A stretch of DNA of 48,583 nt. Origin: Defluviicoccus sp. GTDB taxonomy: Bacteria; Pseudomonadota; Alphaproteobacteria; MPNO01. The stretch spans positions 1 through 48,583 of the forward strand of contig JAPPIT010000195.1 in NCBI GenBank assembly GCA_028820505.1, given 5' to 3'. The position numbers and the translations under genes are program-made. The notes under the pieces were generated by a model. That model had not been told where the DNA came from and did not search any database. It was given only the letters and a program-made list of their open reading frames with translations. Below, one piece after another: positions 16,952 to 24,885 of the stretch; positions within the stretch are counted from its first letter, which is position 1, and every line of letters starts with the position of its first letter.

Positions 16952-17560
16952 TCAGTTCTGCGGCGCGCCGGGGTGGATGACCACGCCTTCCAGCTCCTCG
17001 ACATAGCGCAGGAAACGGTACTTGTCCTCGATCCCGTCGGTCGGCTTGCGGTCCTTCCACTCCCAAGGATATTTGCCCGGTTCGATCTTGGCCACCAGGT
17101 AGCCCATCTCCCCGTCGTCGAGCATCGCAGAGAAGCGCTCCGCCAGCGCATCCGGATCGTCGACCGTCGCGCAGTTGAGGCACCCCGCCCCCTCGGCCAT
17201 GCGCGCGAGGTCGGTGTTGCGCGAGGTGAGCGTCGGCGGTCCGCCGATATTCTCGTAAATGCCGTTGTCGAACACGAGAACCGTCAGGTTGGGCGGACGC
17301 TCGGCGCCCAGCGTGCACAGGATCCCGGTGTTCATCAGCATCGAGCCGTCGCTCTCGAAGGCGATAATGCGGCGATGCGGCAGCGACACGGCGAGCCCGA
17401 GCGCGGTCGAGGTCACCGAGCCCAGCACGCCCGTGAAGAAGGTGTTGTCGGCCGGCTTCAGGTTCCACCAATCGTCCCAGGTCGCCCCGATCGAGGTGGT
17501 CACCAGGTCCTCGGCCGCGATAGCCGGGGCGATCGCGCGGAAGGCGTCAATCCTTCGCAT
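16952..17560 (-). CDS. ThDP-dependent decarboxylase beta subunit, ComE-like
   Basis: 202-residue protein with the C-terminal ThDP-binding half of the sulfopyruvate/phosphonopyruvate decarboxylase family. The diphosphate/Mg motif is ESDGSMLMNTG (69-79) ending in VFDNGIYENIGG (96-107); the usual GDGS is SDGS here. The separate alpha subunit lies directly upstream and overlaps by 14 bases. In methanogens ComDE makes sulfoacetaldehyde from sulfopyruvate; in bacteria such split pairs may act on other 2-oxo acids. No coenzyme M, phosphonate or taurine gene flanks it, so the substrate is open. Confidence 0.85.
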   Translation of the reverse strand: MRRIDAFRAIAPAIAAEDLVTTSIGATWDDWWNLKPADNTFFTGVLGSVTSTALGLAVSLPHRRIIAFESDGSMLMNTGILCTLGAERPPNLTVLVFDNGIYENIGGPPTLTSRNTDLARMAEGAGCLNCATVDDPDALAERFSAMLDDGEMGYLVAKIEPGKYPWEWKDRKPTDGIEDKYRFLRYVEELEGVVIHPGAPQN

Positions 17561-18080
17561 AGGCCGGGAGCTCCACGCAGTTGCCCGAGAACACCAGCGC
17601 GACGGGCCAGTTGCTGCCGTCGGCGTGCTTGAAGGCGCGCCTGATCGCGGGCTTGATCTCGGCGTGCTCGGTGACGAAGCGGTGCGGGATGCGGAGCGCG
17701 TCCAGGATGGGCGCCATGGTCTGGGCGTGATTGTGGCCCCACCAGTTCTGCTCGCCCCATTCGCCGCGATAGCTCATCGCCATCACCATCGGCACCGCGT
17801 GCTGGAAGGCGAGGCGGGCGACCGGCTCGCAGCACTGGCGGATGCCGGAGTTCTCCATGATCATCAGCGCGCGCTTGCCGGCGAGATAGGTGCCGGCGCA
17901 GATCCCCGGCATGTCGCCCTCGTTCGAGACCTGGATGTAGCGGATCGCGTTGTCCGCCGCGCACAGCCGATAGACGCTGGCGAGCAGCGATTCGGGGAGC
18001 GCCGTCACGACGCTGACATCGGCCTCCTTGAGGCCCTCGACGAACAGCCGCGCGTATTCCGGAACCGCGTCCGCCGTCAT
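17547..18080 (-). CDS. ThDP-binding decarboxylase alpha subunit, ComD-like
   Basis: 177-residue N-terminal (pyrimidine-binding) half of the same split decarboxylase. The catalytic glutamate that activates ThDP is Glu54 in YIQVSNEGDMPGICAGTYLAG (48-68). Later motifs MIMENSGI and GEWGEQNWWGHNH are typical of the sulfopyruvate decarboxylase alpha family. The length matches ComD (about 170). The ATG at 18080 overlaps the CoxG-like stop (ATGA); the open frame upstream of it lies inside the CoxG gene and is rejected as start. Confidence 0.87.
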   Translation of the reverse strand: MTADAVPEYARLFVEGLKEADVSVVTALPESLLASVYRLCAADNAIRYIQVSNEGDMPGICAGTYLAGKRALMIMENSGIRQCCEPVARLAFQHAVPMVMAMSYRGEWGEQNWWGHNHAQTMAPILDALRIPHRFVTEHAEIKPAIRRAFKHADGSNWPVALVFSGNCVELPAYAKD

Positions 18081-18529
18081 GGGGCGCTTCCTTCCGCCTT
18101 TTCGCGGAAATTGTCGGCGAAGGCATGGCCGAGGTCGCGCGCCTTCTTCTTCATCACCCCGAGCCCGAACTTGCCGAGCCGGCCGAACACCGAGACGTCG
18201 GAGGCGTAGGCGATCTCCGTGCCGTCCGCCGCCTCGGAAAGGGACAGCGTGCTCGTCGCGTTGAGCGTGCTGGCGCGGCCGCCTTCCTCCCCCCTGGTGG
18301 TCGAGGACGCGAAATGCGGCGGGCGCTCCTCCGTCTTTTCCACCGTGACCGTGAAAATCGTCTTGATCGGCCCTACCGCGACCCTGATGTCGGCCTTGTA
18401 GGTGTCCGGGCCCGTTACCTCGATTTGCTGGCATCCCGGGATGCACGGCCCGACCACCTCCGGGTCGGTGATCATCGACCAGACCCTTTCGAGCGGCGCA
18501 TCGACGGTAAAGCTGTCCTCGATCTTCAA
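18077..18529 (-). CDS. CoxG-family SRPBCC protein
   Basis: 150-residue single-domain protein beginning MKIEDSFTVDAPLERVWSMI with DPEVVGPCIPGCQ, the hallmark of carbon monoxide dehydrogenase subunit G (CoxG) proteins, which have a START-like lipid/quinone pocket. The start is TTG at 18529, with GGGGAGG 6 bases upstream; no ATG fits. It has no C-terminal membrane anchor. CoxG normally accompanies coxMSL-type genes; here the molybdenum hydroxylase is 14 kb away and CoxG heads a ThDP-decarboxylase operon. It could bind a hydrophobic substrate or quinone for that enzyme; this is inference. Confidence 0.87.
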   Translation of the reverse strand: MKIEDSFTVDAPLERVWSMITDPEVVGPCIPGCQQIEVTGPDTYKADIRVAVGPIKTIFTVTVEKTEERPPHFASSTTRGEEGGRASTLNATSTLSLSEAADGTEIAYASDVSVFGRLGKFGLGVMKKKARDLGHAFADNFREKAEGSAP

Positions 18530-18630
18530 ACCGAACCTCCCCGGACGGCGGCATCCTATGGAGCGTCCGGCGGGGTCGCAACCGAGCCGGGCGATTCGAC
18601 GACGGAGGGCTCCGGCCCTTGTCCTTTTTC

Positions 18631-18736
18631 CGTCATGGTCGGCGGAGGCCGACCATCCACGAGTTTTTTTGTTTGCGTTGGGAGGTCGGAAAACCCAAAA
18701 CAAAACGTGGATGGTCGGCCTCCGCCGACCATGACG
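18631..18736. repeat. Repeat family B, complete copy 1
   Basis: Inverted repeat with left arm CGTCATGGTCGGCGGAGGCC then GACCATCCACGAG and right arm CGTGGATGGTCGG then CCTCCGCCGACCATGACG. The arms flank a T-rich/A-rich spacer (GTTTTTTTG ... CAAAACAAAACG). It lies in the divergent promoter region between CoxG and the acyl-CoA ligase. Confidence 0.9.
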
Positions 18737-18751
18737 ATGTCGGGGTGATGA

Positions 18752-20299
18752 ATGCTGACCATGGTCTCCGCGATGGACCGGGCGCGCCGGCTCTACGGGG
18801 CGCGGCCGGCGGTGGTCGACGACGAGGGGACCTTCACCTGGGCCCGGTTCGTCGACCGGGCGCGGCGTGCGGCCTCGGTGCTGGACGGGCTCGGCATCGG
18901 GGAAGGCGACCGCTACGCGATTCTCTCGCGCAACACCTTCCGCAACGCCGAGCTGATGCATGCCGGTTACTGGTCGGGGCGGATCCCGGTACCGGTCAAC
19001 GTCCGGCTCGCCGGCCCCGAGATCCGCCATATCCTCGACGACTCCGGCTGCAAGCTGCTGGCGGTCGACGAGGCGCTGACCGAGCTCGCCGCCGCGGACG
19101 AGCTCGCCCCCTGGCGCGACCGCACCCTCCTGGTCGCCCCGGAGAGGCGGGACGCGGACGCGCCGCAATACGAGCCCCTTCTCGCCGATGCGGCGCCCGC
19201 CGAGGCGCACGACACCGCCGAGGACGACACCGCCGTCCTGCTCTACACCGGGGGCACCACGGGGCGGTCCAAGGGCGTGCCGCTGAGCCACCGCAACGTG
19301 TTCTCCAACGGGCAGCAATGCGCGATCGCGCTCGGCGCCAGGACGGACGACGTCTTTCTCCACGCCGCGCCGATGTTCCATTCGGCCGACCTGCTCGGGA
19401 CCGCCTACACCCTGCAGGGGGCGGCGCACATGTTCCTGCCCGTCTTCTCGCCCGAATCGGTGCTGCGCGCGATGGAGCGCCACGGCGTGACGGTCGCGTT
19501 CCTCGCGCCCACCATGATCATCATGATCCTCCAGGATCCGGCCTTCGAGAAATACGACCTCGGAAAGCTGCGCCTGGTCTTCTACGGCTCCTCGCCGATG
19601 GCGGTGGAATGGATCCGCCGCGCGATGGAGGCGCTGCCCGGCGCGGAGATCCAGCAGGGCTACGGGCTCACCGAGACGTCGCCGATCCTGACCACGCTCG
19701 ATCCCGGGGAGCACCGCGAGGCGCTGGAGAGCGGGCGCTACGACCGGCTCAAGGCGGCCGGCCGGCCGGTCACCGGGGTCGACATGCGGATCGTCGACGA
19801 CAACGGCGACGAGGTGCCGCTCGGCGAGGCGGGGGAGGTCGCGGTGCGCGGCCCCAACGTTACCAGCGGCTATCTCAACCGGCCGGAGGAAACGGCGGCC
19901 GCGTTCCGGGGCGGCTGGTTCCACACCGGCGATGTCGGGCGGATGGACGAGGCGGGCTTCATGTACCTCCTCGACCGCAAGAAGGACATGATCGTCACCG
20001 GCGGCGAGAACGTCTATTCGTCCGAGGTCGAGGCGGCGCTCTACCAGCACCCGGGCGTCAACGAAGCCGCCGTGGTGGGCGTTCCGGACGAGAAATACGG
20101 CGAGGCCCTGTTCGCGGTGATCGTCCCGGCGCCGGGCGCCTCGCTCGACGTCGACGGCATGATCGCCCATTGCCGGGAGCGCATCGGCGGCTACAAGATC
20201 CCCCGCCGCATGGCGTTCGTCGACGAAATGCCCAAGAGCGCCATGGGCAAGATTCTCAAGACCGAGCTTCGCCGCATCTACGGCGGGGACAACGCGTAG
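18752..20299 (+). CDS. AMP-forming acyl-CoA ligase
   Basis: 515-residue class I adenylate-forming enzyme that activates a carboxylic acid with ATP and joins it to CoA. The P-loop-like motif LLYTGGTTGRSKGVPLSHRN is at about 162-181, GYGLTETSP at about 303, the hinge DRKKDMIVTGGENVY at about 407, and the C-terminal catalytic lysine in SAMGKILKTEL (about Lys 498). Length is typical of medium/long-chain or aryl-CoA ligases. It opens a plus-strand operon with a thioesterase 11 bases downstream. An internal ATG four codons in is a possible alternative start. Substrate unknown. Confidence 0.92.
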   Translation: MLTMVSAMDRARRLYGARPAVVDDEGTFTWARFVDRARRAASVLDGLGIGEGDRYAILSRNTFRNAELMHAGYWSGRIPVPVNVRLAGPEIRHILDDSGCKLLAVDEALTELAAADELAPWRDRTLLVAPERRDADAPQYEPLLADAAPAEAHDTAEDDTAVLLYTGGTTGRSKGVPLSHRNVFSNGQQCAIALGARTDDVFLHAAPMFHSADLLGTAYTLQGAAHMFLPVFSPESVLRAMERHGVTVAFLAPTMIIMILQDPAFEKYDLGKLRLVFYGSSPMAVEWIRRAMEALPGAEIQQGYGLTETSPILTTLDPGEHREALESGRYDRLKAAGRPVTGVDMRIVDDNGDEVPLGEAGEVAVRGPNVTSGYLNRPEETAAAFRGGWFHTGDVGRMDEAGFMYLLDRKKDMIVTGGENVYSSEVEAALYQHPGVNEAAVVGVPDEKYGEALFAVIVPAPGASLDVDGMIAHCRERIGGYKIPRRMAFVDEMPKSAMGKILKTELRRIYGGDNA

Positions 20300-20310
20300 C
20301 AGGAGTCGTC

Positions 20311-20724
20311 ATGAAGGACACGCTCAAGCCGGGGCTCGGCGTGACACGCCGGTTCGAAATTTCCCGCGAAAGCACGATCGACGTGCTCGGCGAGGACCGC
20401 CGGGTCTATGCGACGCCCGCCATGGTGCGCGACATCGAGGTCGCCTGCCTCGAGACGATCGCCGAACATCTCGACGACGGCGAGGCGACCGTCGGCATGC
20501 GGGTCGAGGTCGACCATCTCGGCGCCTCGCTCGAGGGCTCCTGGGTCGAGGTCACCGGCACGATCGCCGAAATCGAGGGCCGGCGCATCGCCCTCGATGT
20601 CGAGGTCCGCGACCCCGTGGACGTGGTGGGAAAGGGCCGTCACGTCCGCTTCGTGGTCGACCTTGCAAGGCAGGCCGAGCGGGTCGACGCCAAGCGCGCG
20701 CAGCTTGCCGGCGAAGGCCGATGA
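20311..20724 (+). CDS. Thioesterase, fluoroacetyl-CoA thioesterase (FlK)-like
   Basis: 137-residue hotdog-fold thioesterase beginning MKDTLKPGLGVTRRFEI. The FlK catalytic residues have counterparts: Thr35 in YATPAM, Glu48 in ACLETI and His69 in VDHLGAS. Such proteins hydrolyse short acyl-CoAs; most relatives are not fluoroacetate-specific. Placed between the acyl-CoA ligase and pyrF, overlapping pyrF by 4 bases, it may recycle CoA from a product or toxic acyl-CoA. Confidence 0.85.
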   Translation: MKDTLKPGLGVTRRFEISRESTIDVLGEDRRVYATPAMVRDIEVACLETIAEHLDDGEATVGMRVEVDHLGASLEGSWVEVTGTIAEIEGRRIALDVEVRDPVDVVGKGRHVRFVVDLARQAERVDAKRAQLAGEGR

Positions 20725-21440
20725 TCGACGCGAAGCGGCGGCTGATCGTCGCGCTCGATGTCGGGACCGTCGACGAGGCGCGCGGCCTGATCGCCGCGCT
20801 CGGCGAGTCCGTCGCGTATTACAAGATCGGCCCCTGGCTGCTCTACGCGAAGGGGATCGAGGGGCTGATCGACCTCGTGCTGGGTTCCGGCAAGGAACTC
20901 TTTCTCGACTGCAAGATGTACGACATCGGGGAGACGGTGCGCGAAGGCGTGGCCCGCGCCGCCGAGCGCGGGGTCAGCCTGGTCACCGTGCACGGCAACC
21001 GCGACATCCTGCTCGCCGCCAACGAGGGCAAGCGGGGCTCGGAGCTCAAGGTGTTCGCGATCTCGGTGCTCACCAGCCTCGACGACGACGACATGCGCGA
21101 GATGGGCTATCTCCGGCCCGTCGAGGAGCTCGTCGAGGTCAGGGTGAGGAAAGCGATGGAATACGGCTGCGACGGTCTGATCGCGGCGCCGGCGGATGCG
21201 CCCAGGATTCGCGCCATCGCGCCGCCCGAACGGCTGCTGCTCGGAACCCCCGGCGTGAGGCCCGCCGGCCACGGCCGGGACGACCACAAGAGGGGGGGGA
21301 CGCCCGCCGCCGCGATCGGGGCCGGAGCCGACTACATCGTGATGGGCCGACCGATCGTTCGCGCGGACGACCCCGCGTCGGTGGCGCGCGCGGTGACCGC
21401 CGAAATGCAGACCGCCTTCGAAAACCGGGAGGAGTGCTAG
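20721..21440 (+). CDS. pyrF: Orotidine 5'-phosphate decarboxylase
   Basis: 239-residue TIM-barrel decarboxylase, converting OMP to UMP. The catalytic Lys-Asp network is complete: Asp13 (ALDV), Lys35 (YKIG), and Asp63-Lys65-Asp68 in FLDCKMYDIGETV; GTPGVRP and VMGRPI hold the substrate-binding residues. The DCKMYDIGET form differs from the common DLKFHDIPNT, so it is a divergent member. It is translationally coupled to a thioesterase and followed 1 base later by an AhpD-like gene, an odd setting for a pyrimidine gene. Whether it is the only pyrF of the genome cannot be seen. Confidence 0.87.
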   Translation: MIDAKRRLIVALDVGTVDEARGLIAALGESVAYYKIGPWLLYAKGIEGLIDLVLGSGKELFLDCKMYDIGETVREGVARAAERGVSLVTVHGNRDILLAANEGKRGSELKVFAISVLTSLDDDDMREMGYLRPVEELVEVRVRKAMEYGCDGLIAAPADAPRIRAIAPPERLLLGTPGVRPAGHGRDDHKRGGTPAAAIGAGADYIVMGRPIVRADDPASVARAVTAEMQTAFENREEC

Positions 21441-21441
21441 C

Positions 21442-21996
21442 GTGCCGTTCTTCAAATCGCTGCCGGAAGACGCCGGCCCGGGCAACGTCTTCGAGGCCTA
21501 TCCCGAGATCTACCTGCCCTGGGCGGACGCCAGCCAGGCGATGATGCGCGGCCCGTCGCCGCTGACCCCCGGCGAGCGCGAGGCGATCGCCGCCTTCGTT
21601 GTCGGCACCGCGAACTGCCGCTACGCCTGGGTGGCGCACCGGGCGGCGGCGGTCGCCTGGGGGATGGACGGGGACGCCATCGAGAAGGCCGTCGAGGACC
21701 TTGAAAGCGCCCCGGTCGACGAGCGCCTCAAGCCGCTCCTCGCCTATGCCCGCAAACTCACTTTGACCCCGGCCGAGATTCGCCAGGAGGACGCCGACGC
21801 CGCGTTCGCCGCCGGCTGGGACGAGAAGGCGCTGCATGACGCCATCGCGGTGACCGCGCGGATGAACTTCATGTGCCGGCTGGTCCAGGGCTACGGCTTC
21901 GCCCCGATGAGTCCCGAGAAGGCGCGGCACAACGCCGAGAGCCGGAAGAAGCTCGGCTACCGCAACCTCTATCCGAAGTTCGCGGAGGAAGAGTAG
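21442..21996 (+). CDS. AhpD/carboxymuconolactone decarboxylase-like protein with incomplete CxxC
   Basis: 184-residue all-helical protein of the uncharacterised peroxidase-related/CMD group: LTPGEREAIAAFVVGTANCR at 41-60, then YAWVAH. In active AhpD-like proteins the site is CxxC...H. Here Cys59 is followed by Arg-Tyr-Ala, so the second cysteine is replaced by Ala62, while the histidine (His66) remains. The start is GTG, 1 base after the pyrF stop, with GGAGTG upstream inside pyrF. Classical thiol peroxidase chemistry is therefore doubtful. Confidence 0.85.
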   Translation: MPFFKSLPEDAGPGNVFEAYPEIYLPWADASQAMMRGPSPLTPGEREAIAAFVVGTANCRYAWVAHRAAAVAWGMDGDAIEKAVEDLESAPVDERLKPLLAYARKLTLTPAEIRQEDADAAFAAGWDEKALHDAIAVTARMNFMCRLVQGYGFAPMSPEKARHNAESRKKLGYRNLYPKFAEEE

Positions 21997-22067
21997 CGCG
22001 CCGCCGACGGGGCGCTAGAATGAGTCGAATGTCGTCGCGACGCTCGAAAATACAAACGGAGGAAGCA

Positions 22068-22553
22068 ATGCCAGCCATGAAACTGCCGGCCGCCGCGGCC
22101 GGGATCGTTCTCGCCGCCTGCATGGGCCTCGTCACCCTGGCGCCGGGTCCGGCGGTCGGCGCCGAAGACGTCAAGCAGGTCGCCGAGAAGCGCAGCATGG
22201 CGATGAAGGCGATGGGCGGCTCGATGCGGACGATCAAGGGCTTCGTCGGCGGCCGCGGCTCGAAGGACGACGTCGTCAAGGCCGTCGCCGTGATCGCGTC
22301 CACGGCGCCGAAGATCGCATCCCTCTTTCCCAAGGGGACCGGCATGGAGGCCCTGCCCGAGTCCGAATCGAAGCCGGAAATCTGGACGAAGTGGGACCAG
22401 TTCACCGCCGCCGCCAAGACGCTCGGCGACAAGGCCGCGGTGCTCGCCGCCGCCGTCGACTCGGGCGACAAGGGGAAGATCGGGGCGGCGTTCGGCGATC
22501 TCGGCCAGAACGGCTGCGGCGGGTGCCACAGGGTGTTCCGTCAGAAACGCTGA
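22068..22553 (+). CDS. Cytochrome c-prime
   Basis: 161-residue periplasmic protein. The signal peptide is MPAMKLPAAAAGIVLAACMG followed by a cleavable LAPGPAVGA. The mature part is a four-helix bundle with the heme c motif CGGCH at the very C-terminus (Cys150, Cys153, axial His154), the classic cytochrome c' layout. The ribosome site GGAGGAA lies 3 bases before the ATG. These proteins bind NO or act in electron transfer. The gene converges on a cytochrome b561 gene 19 bases away; c'-b561 pairs are common and may work together. Confidence 0.9.
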   Translation: MPAMKLPAAAAGIVLAACMGLVTLAPGPAVGAEDVKQVAEKRSMAMKAMGGSMRTIKGFVGGRGSKDDVVKAVAVIASTAPKIASLFPKGTGMEALPESESKPEIWTKWDQFTAAAKTLGDKAAVLAAAVDSGDKGKIGAAFGDLGQNGCGGCHRVFRQKR

Positions 22554-22572
22554 AGGCGCGGGCCGGCCCGGC

Positions 22573-23274
22573 TCAGAAAGCTCTCCGGGCCAGCTCGATC
22601 CCGCCGATCACGATTGCGGCCGCGATCGCCAGGACGAGGACCGCCCGGCCGTCGCCCGCGATGCGCGGCTCCCTGAACCCGGCCGGCACCGGCCCGCGCC
22701 CGGTCACCATCGCGCCGGTGAGGTTCTCGCGCTTGTAGACCAGGTGGAACAGGATTGCGGCGAGGTGCAATCCGACAAGGCTCAGCAGGATGTCGACGAC
22801 GACCGCGTGCAGCTCCGACGCCTCGCGCGCGAGATCGTAGCTCACCAGGAACGATAGCGGCCCCTCGTGGAGCCCGTCGACATCCGCCGCGAACAGGCCG
22901 AGGCCGGTCTGCAGCAGCAGCAACGCGAGCATGGCGACGACCGAAAGCCCCCCGAGCGGGTTGTGGCCGCCATAGCGGTCGGGCACGCGGCGCGGCACCG
23001 TCCGGACGTAGGCGAGTATCGTCGCGGGGGAGCGGACGAGCGTGGCGAGCCGCGAGGTCTCGCTGCCGACGAGCCCCCAGACGATCCGCGCGACGACCAG
23101 CACGAGGAGCGCCTGGCCGGCCGGGATGTGGATGTCGAACGCCCCGCGGCTGCCGCTCACGAAGCAGACGACGAACAGGATCGCCAGCACCCAGTGAAAA
23201 ACCCGCGTCGGACGGTCCCAGATCGGGATTCTCTTGGCGGTTTCGCCGTGAGTGTCTGATTCCCGATCTGCCAC
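22573..23274 (-). CDS. Cytochrome b561-family membrane protein
   Basis: 233-residue diheme b-type cytochrome (Ni/Fe-hydrogenase cytochrome b subunit-like). It has KRIPIWDRPTRVFHWVLAIL with an early axial His, then GQALLVLVVARIVWGLVG, a third segment with LLLLQTGLGLF, and a fourth, SELHAVVVDILLSLVGLHLA, followed by ILFH. A last hydrophobic stretch ends the protein (VLVLAIAAAIVIGG). It probably passes electrons between the quinone pool and periplasmic c-type cytochromes. The neighbouring gene encodes cytochrome c'. Confidence 0.9.
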   Translation of the reverse strand: MADRESDTHGETAKRIPIWDRPTRVFHWVLAILFVVCFVSGSRGAFDIHIPAGQALLVLVVARIVWGLVGSETSRLATLVRSPATILAYVRTVPRRVPDRYGGHNPLGGLSVVAMLALLLLQTGLGLFAADVDGLHEGPLSFLVSYDLAREASELHAVVVDILLSLVGLHLAAILFHLVYKRENLTGAMVTGRGPVPAGFREPRIAGDGRAVLVLAIAAAIVIGGIELARRAF

Positions 23275-23327
23275 GTGTCTCGCCCTCCTTCGCGCCCGCC
23301 GCAGCGCAAACTTTCTCCGCCCTTGGG

Positions 23328-23543
23328 TCAGCCCGCTCTTGTCGAGCGCAGGGGCAACGATTCGGTTTCCAGCGTCGACAGGTCGAGACGCTGAGACGCC
23401 CGGTCGATATCGAACCCCACAACGTCACCCGTGGCATCGAGATCGACATTCAAGCCGTCGGAAACCTCGCGCGTTTCCGCGCCCGGCCCGGGTTTGAATT
23501 CGATGTAGAGGCTGTCGGTGTCCGGATAGTAGTGGAGCTTCAT
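23328..23543 (-). CDS. DUF2283-domain protein
   Basis: 71-residue protein beginning MKLHYYPDTDSLYIEFKPGP with GLNVDLDATGDVVGFDID, the DUF2283 signature. These small proteins are often found next to a second small gene, as here, and are suspected antitoxin-like partners. The ATG lies 10 bases after the stop of the frameshifted partner gene. No catalytic residues are known. Confidence 0.88.
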   Translation of the reverse strand: MKLHYYPDTDSLYIEFKPGPGAETREVSDGLNVDLDATGDVVGFDIDRASQRLDLSTLETESLPLRSTRAG

Positions 23544-23553
23544 GGCTCATCCC

Positions 23554-23789
23554 TTACGAATCCCCGTCGAAGAACGCGTTGTGCACGGTTTCCCCGTCCG
23601 CAAGCGTGACGACGCGCAGAATACGCGGGGTGTCTTCGCCGGGCCGCATAACTTCTCCCCAGAAACGAACCCGCCCGTCTGTTTGCGCTTCCCTGCGTAG
23701 CGGCGATAAAACGACTCTGACGCACCATTCGGGTTCGATATAGGGCGCTTGCGCAGCACTTGTTCGTCGAAGTAGCGCGTCGTCTTCAC
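23554..23789 (-). pseudogene. DUF2283-partner protein (DUF4258-like), frameshifted
   Basis: The protein is readable only by changing frame. The start (GTG at 23789) gives KTTRYFDEQVLRKRP; the remainder is YIEPEWCVRVVLSPLRREAQ, then TDGRVRFWGEVMRPGEDTPR and ILRVVTLADGETVHNAFFDGDS. The whole matches the small proteins usually paired with DUF2283 genes. The break is at CCC (23743-23745 on the plus strand as GGG); one extra base restores a 78-residue protein. An intact C-terminus argues for a recent change or a base-calling error. DUF4258 is my best guess for the family. Confidence 0.75.
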
Positions 23790-24062
23790 GTGGCAACCCG
23801 GTGCGATCTGTCGACCGCCCTCGTTTCCGAAATTGGGAAACCGAAGCGACCGGTTCGGTACCTTGGCGGGAAGTCGACCGAATCGGCATACCGAGGTTAG
23901 CGCAGGCCCCGGCGCCGATCCAGATCGAGGCCGCATCCACGCACGTCACGGCATATCGGCGAATTCGCGGTTCCGGGAAAGCTTTATTGGACGCGATACC
24001 CGATGCTAGGTTCGCGCGTGGCTCTCCGGCGAGCTTCGGTTTTCCCAATGGAGCTTCGCAAC

Positions 24063-24821
24063 ATGATTCGTGCGCATGCCGTCCGCTGCTTCTTGCTCCT
24101 TTCCTGTCTGGCCTTGGCGCCGCCGGGCGGCACCGCCGGGGCGCAGCCCATCGAGGAGGCGCGGACGGCCTATGCGGAGGGGCGGTTCGCCGACGCGGCC
24201 CGGACCGGCGCGGCGCTCGGCACCTCCGAAGGCTATGCGCTGGCGGCGGGGTCGCTCGCGATCCAGGGCTATTACTTCGCGCCCGACGACGAGGCGGAGG
24301 CCCTGCTGGAAGAGGCCACGGCGCTGGCGCAAAAGGCGATCCGGGCCGATCCGTCCAACACCGACGCCTATCTGCGGCTCGTCCAGGCCATGGGCCGGCA
24401 CGCGCAGGCCATCGGCTCGTTCGAGGCGATAAACCGGGGCTATGCCGGCAAGATCCGCGAAGCGGCCGAGAAAGCGCTGGAGCTCGATCCCGAATCGGCG
24501 GCGGCCCACGCGGCCCTCGGCGCGTGGCACGCCGAGGTGGTGGACGCCGCGGGCTCGTTCATCGCGCGCATCACCCACGGCGCCCGCGAGAGCGATGCGA
24601 TCGCCCATTTCGAAGCGGCCCTGAAGCACGCTCCCGACACCAAATTCGTGAACCTCGAATGCGCGCTCGGGCTGCTGATCCTGGACGAGGACGAATACCG
24701 GGACAGGGCGCGCAAGCTGCTCGCCCGCGCCATCGAACTGCCGGCGAAGGACGCCTACGACCGCCTGCTCCACAAGCGGGCCGTCGCGCGGCTCAAGGCC
24801 CTGGACGCCTCGGACGGCTGA
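24063..24821 (+). CDS. Secreted TPR-repeat protein
   Basis: 252-residue protein with an N-terminal signal peptide (MIRAHAVRCFLLLSCLALAP, cleavage near TAGAQP). The mature part is helical with TPR-like units: EEARTAYAEGRFADAARTGA, ATALAQKAIRADPSNTDAYL, EAAEKALELDPESAAAHAAL and AHFEAALKHAPDTKFVNLEC. The start at 24063 is preferred over upstream in-frame ATGs because GGAG lies 9 bases before it and the signal peptide begins there. Probably a periplasmic scaffold protein; no enzyme motif seen. Confidence 0.82.
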   Translation: MIRAHAVRCFLLLSCLALAPPGGTAGAQPIEEARTAYAEGRFADAARTGAALGTSEGYALAAGSLAIQGYYFAPDDEAEALLEEATALAQKAIRADPSNTDAYLRLVQAMGRHAQAIGSFEAINRGYAGKIREAAEKALELDPESAAAHAALGAWHAEVVDAAGSFIARITHGARESDAIAHFEAALKHAPDTKFVNLECALGLLILDEDEYRDRARKLLARAIELPAKDAYDRLLHKRAVARLKALDASDG

Positions 24822-24885
24822 GAGCCTTGCCGCGGTTCCCGGATTCGGCGATCTTGATGCGGGGAAACTCGGTCGGGAGTCCGCG

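Noticed and set aside
20311..20724. Fluoroacetate resistance gene flK
   Set aside because: Catalytic Thr/Glu/His are matched, but there is no fluorinase or fluorometabolite gene, and most homologues of this type are general short acyl-CoA thioesterases.
24003..24062. Longer N-terminus for the TPR protein
   Set aside because: The upstream ATGs add a non-hydrophobic stretch in front of a good signal peptide and lack a ribosome site; the start at 24063 has GGAG at suitable spacing.
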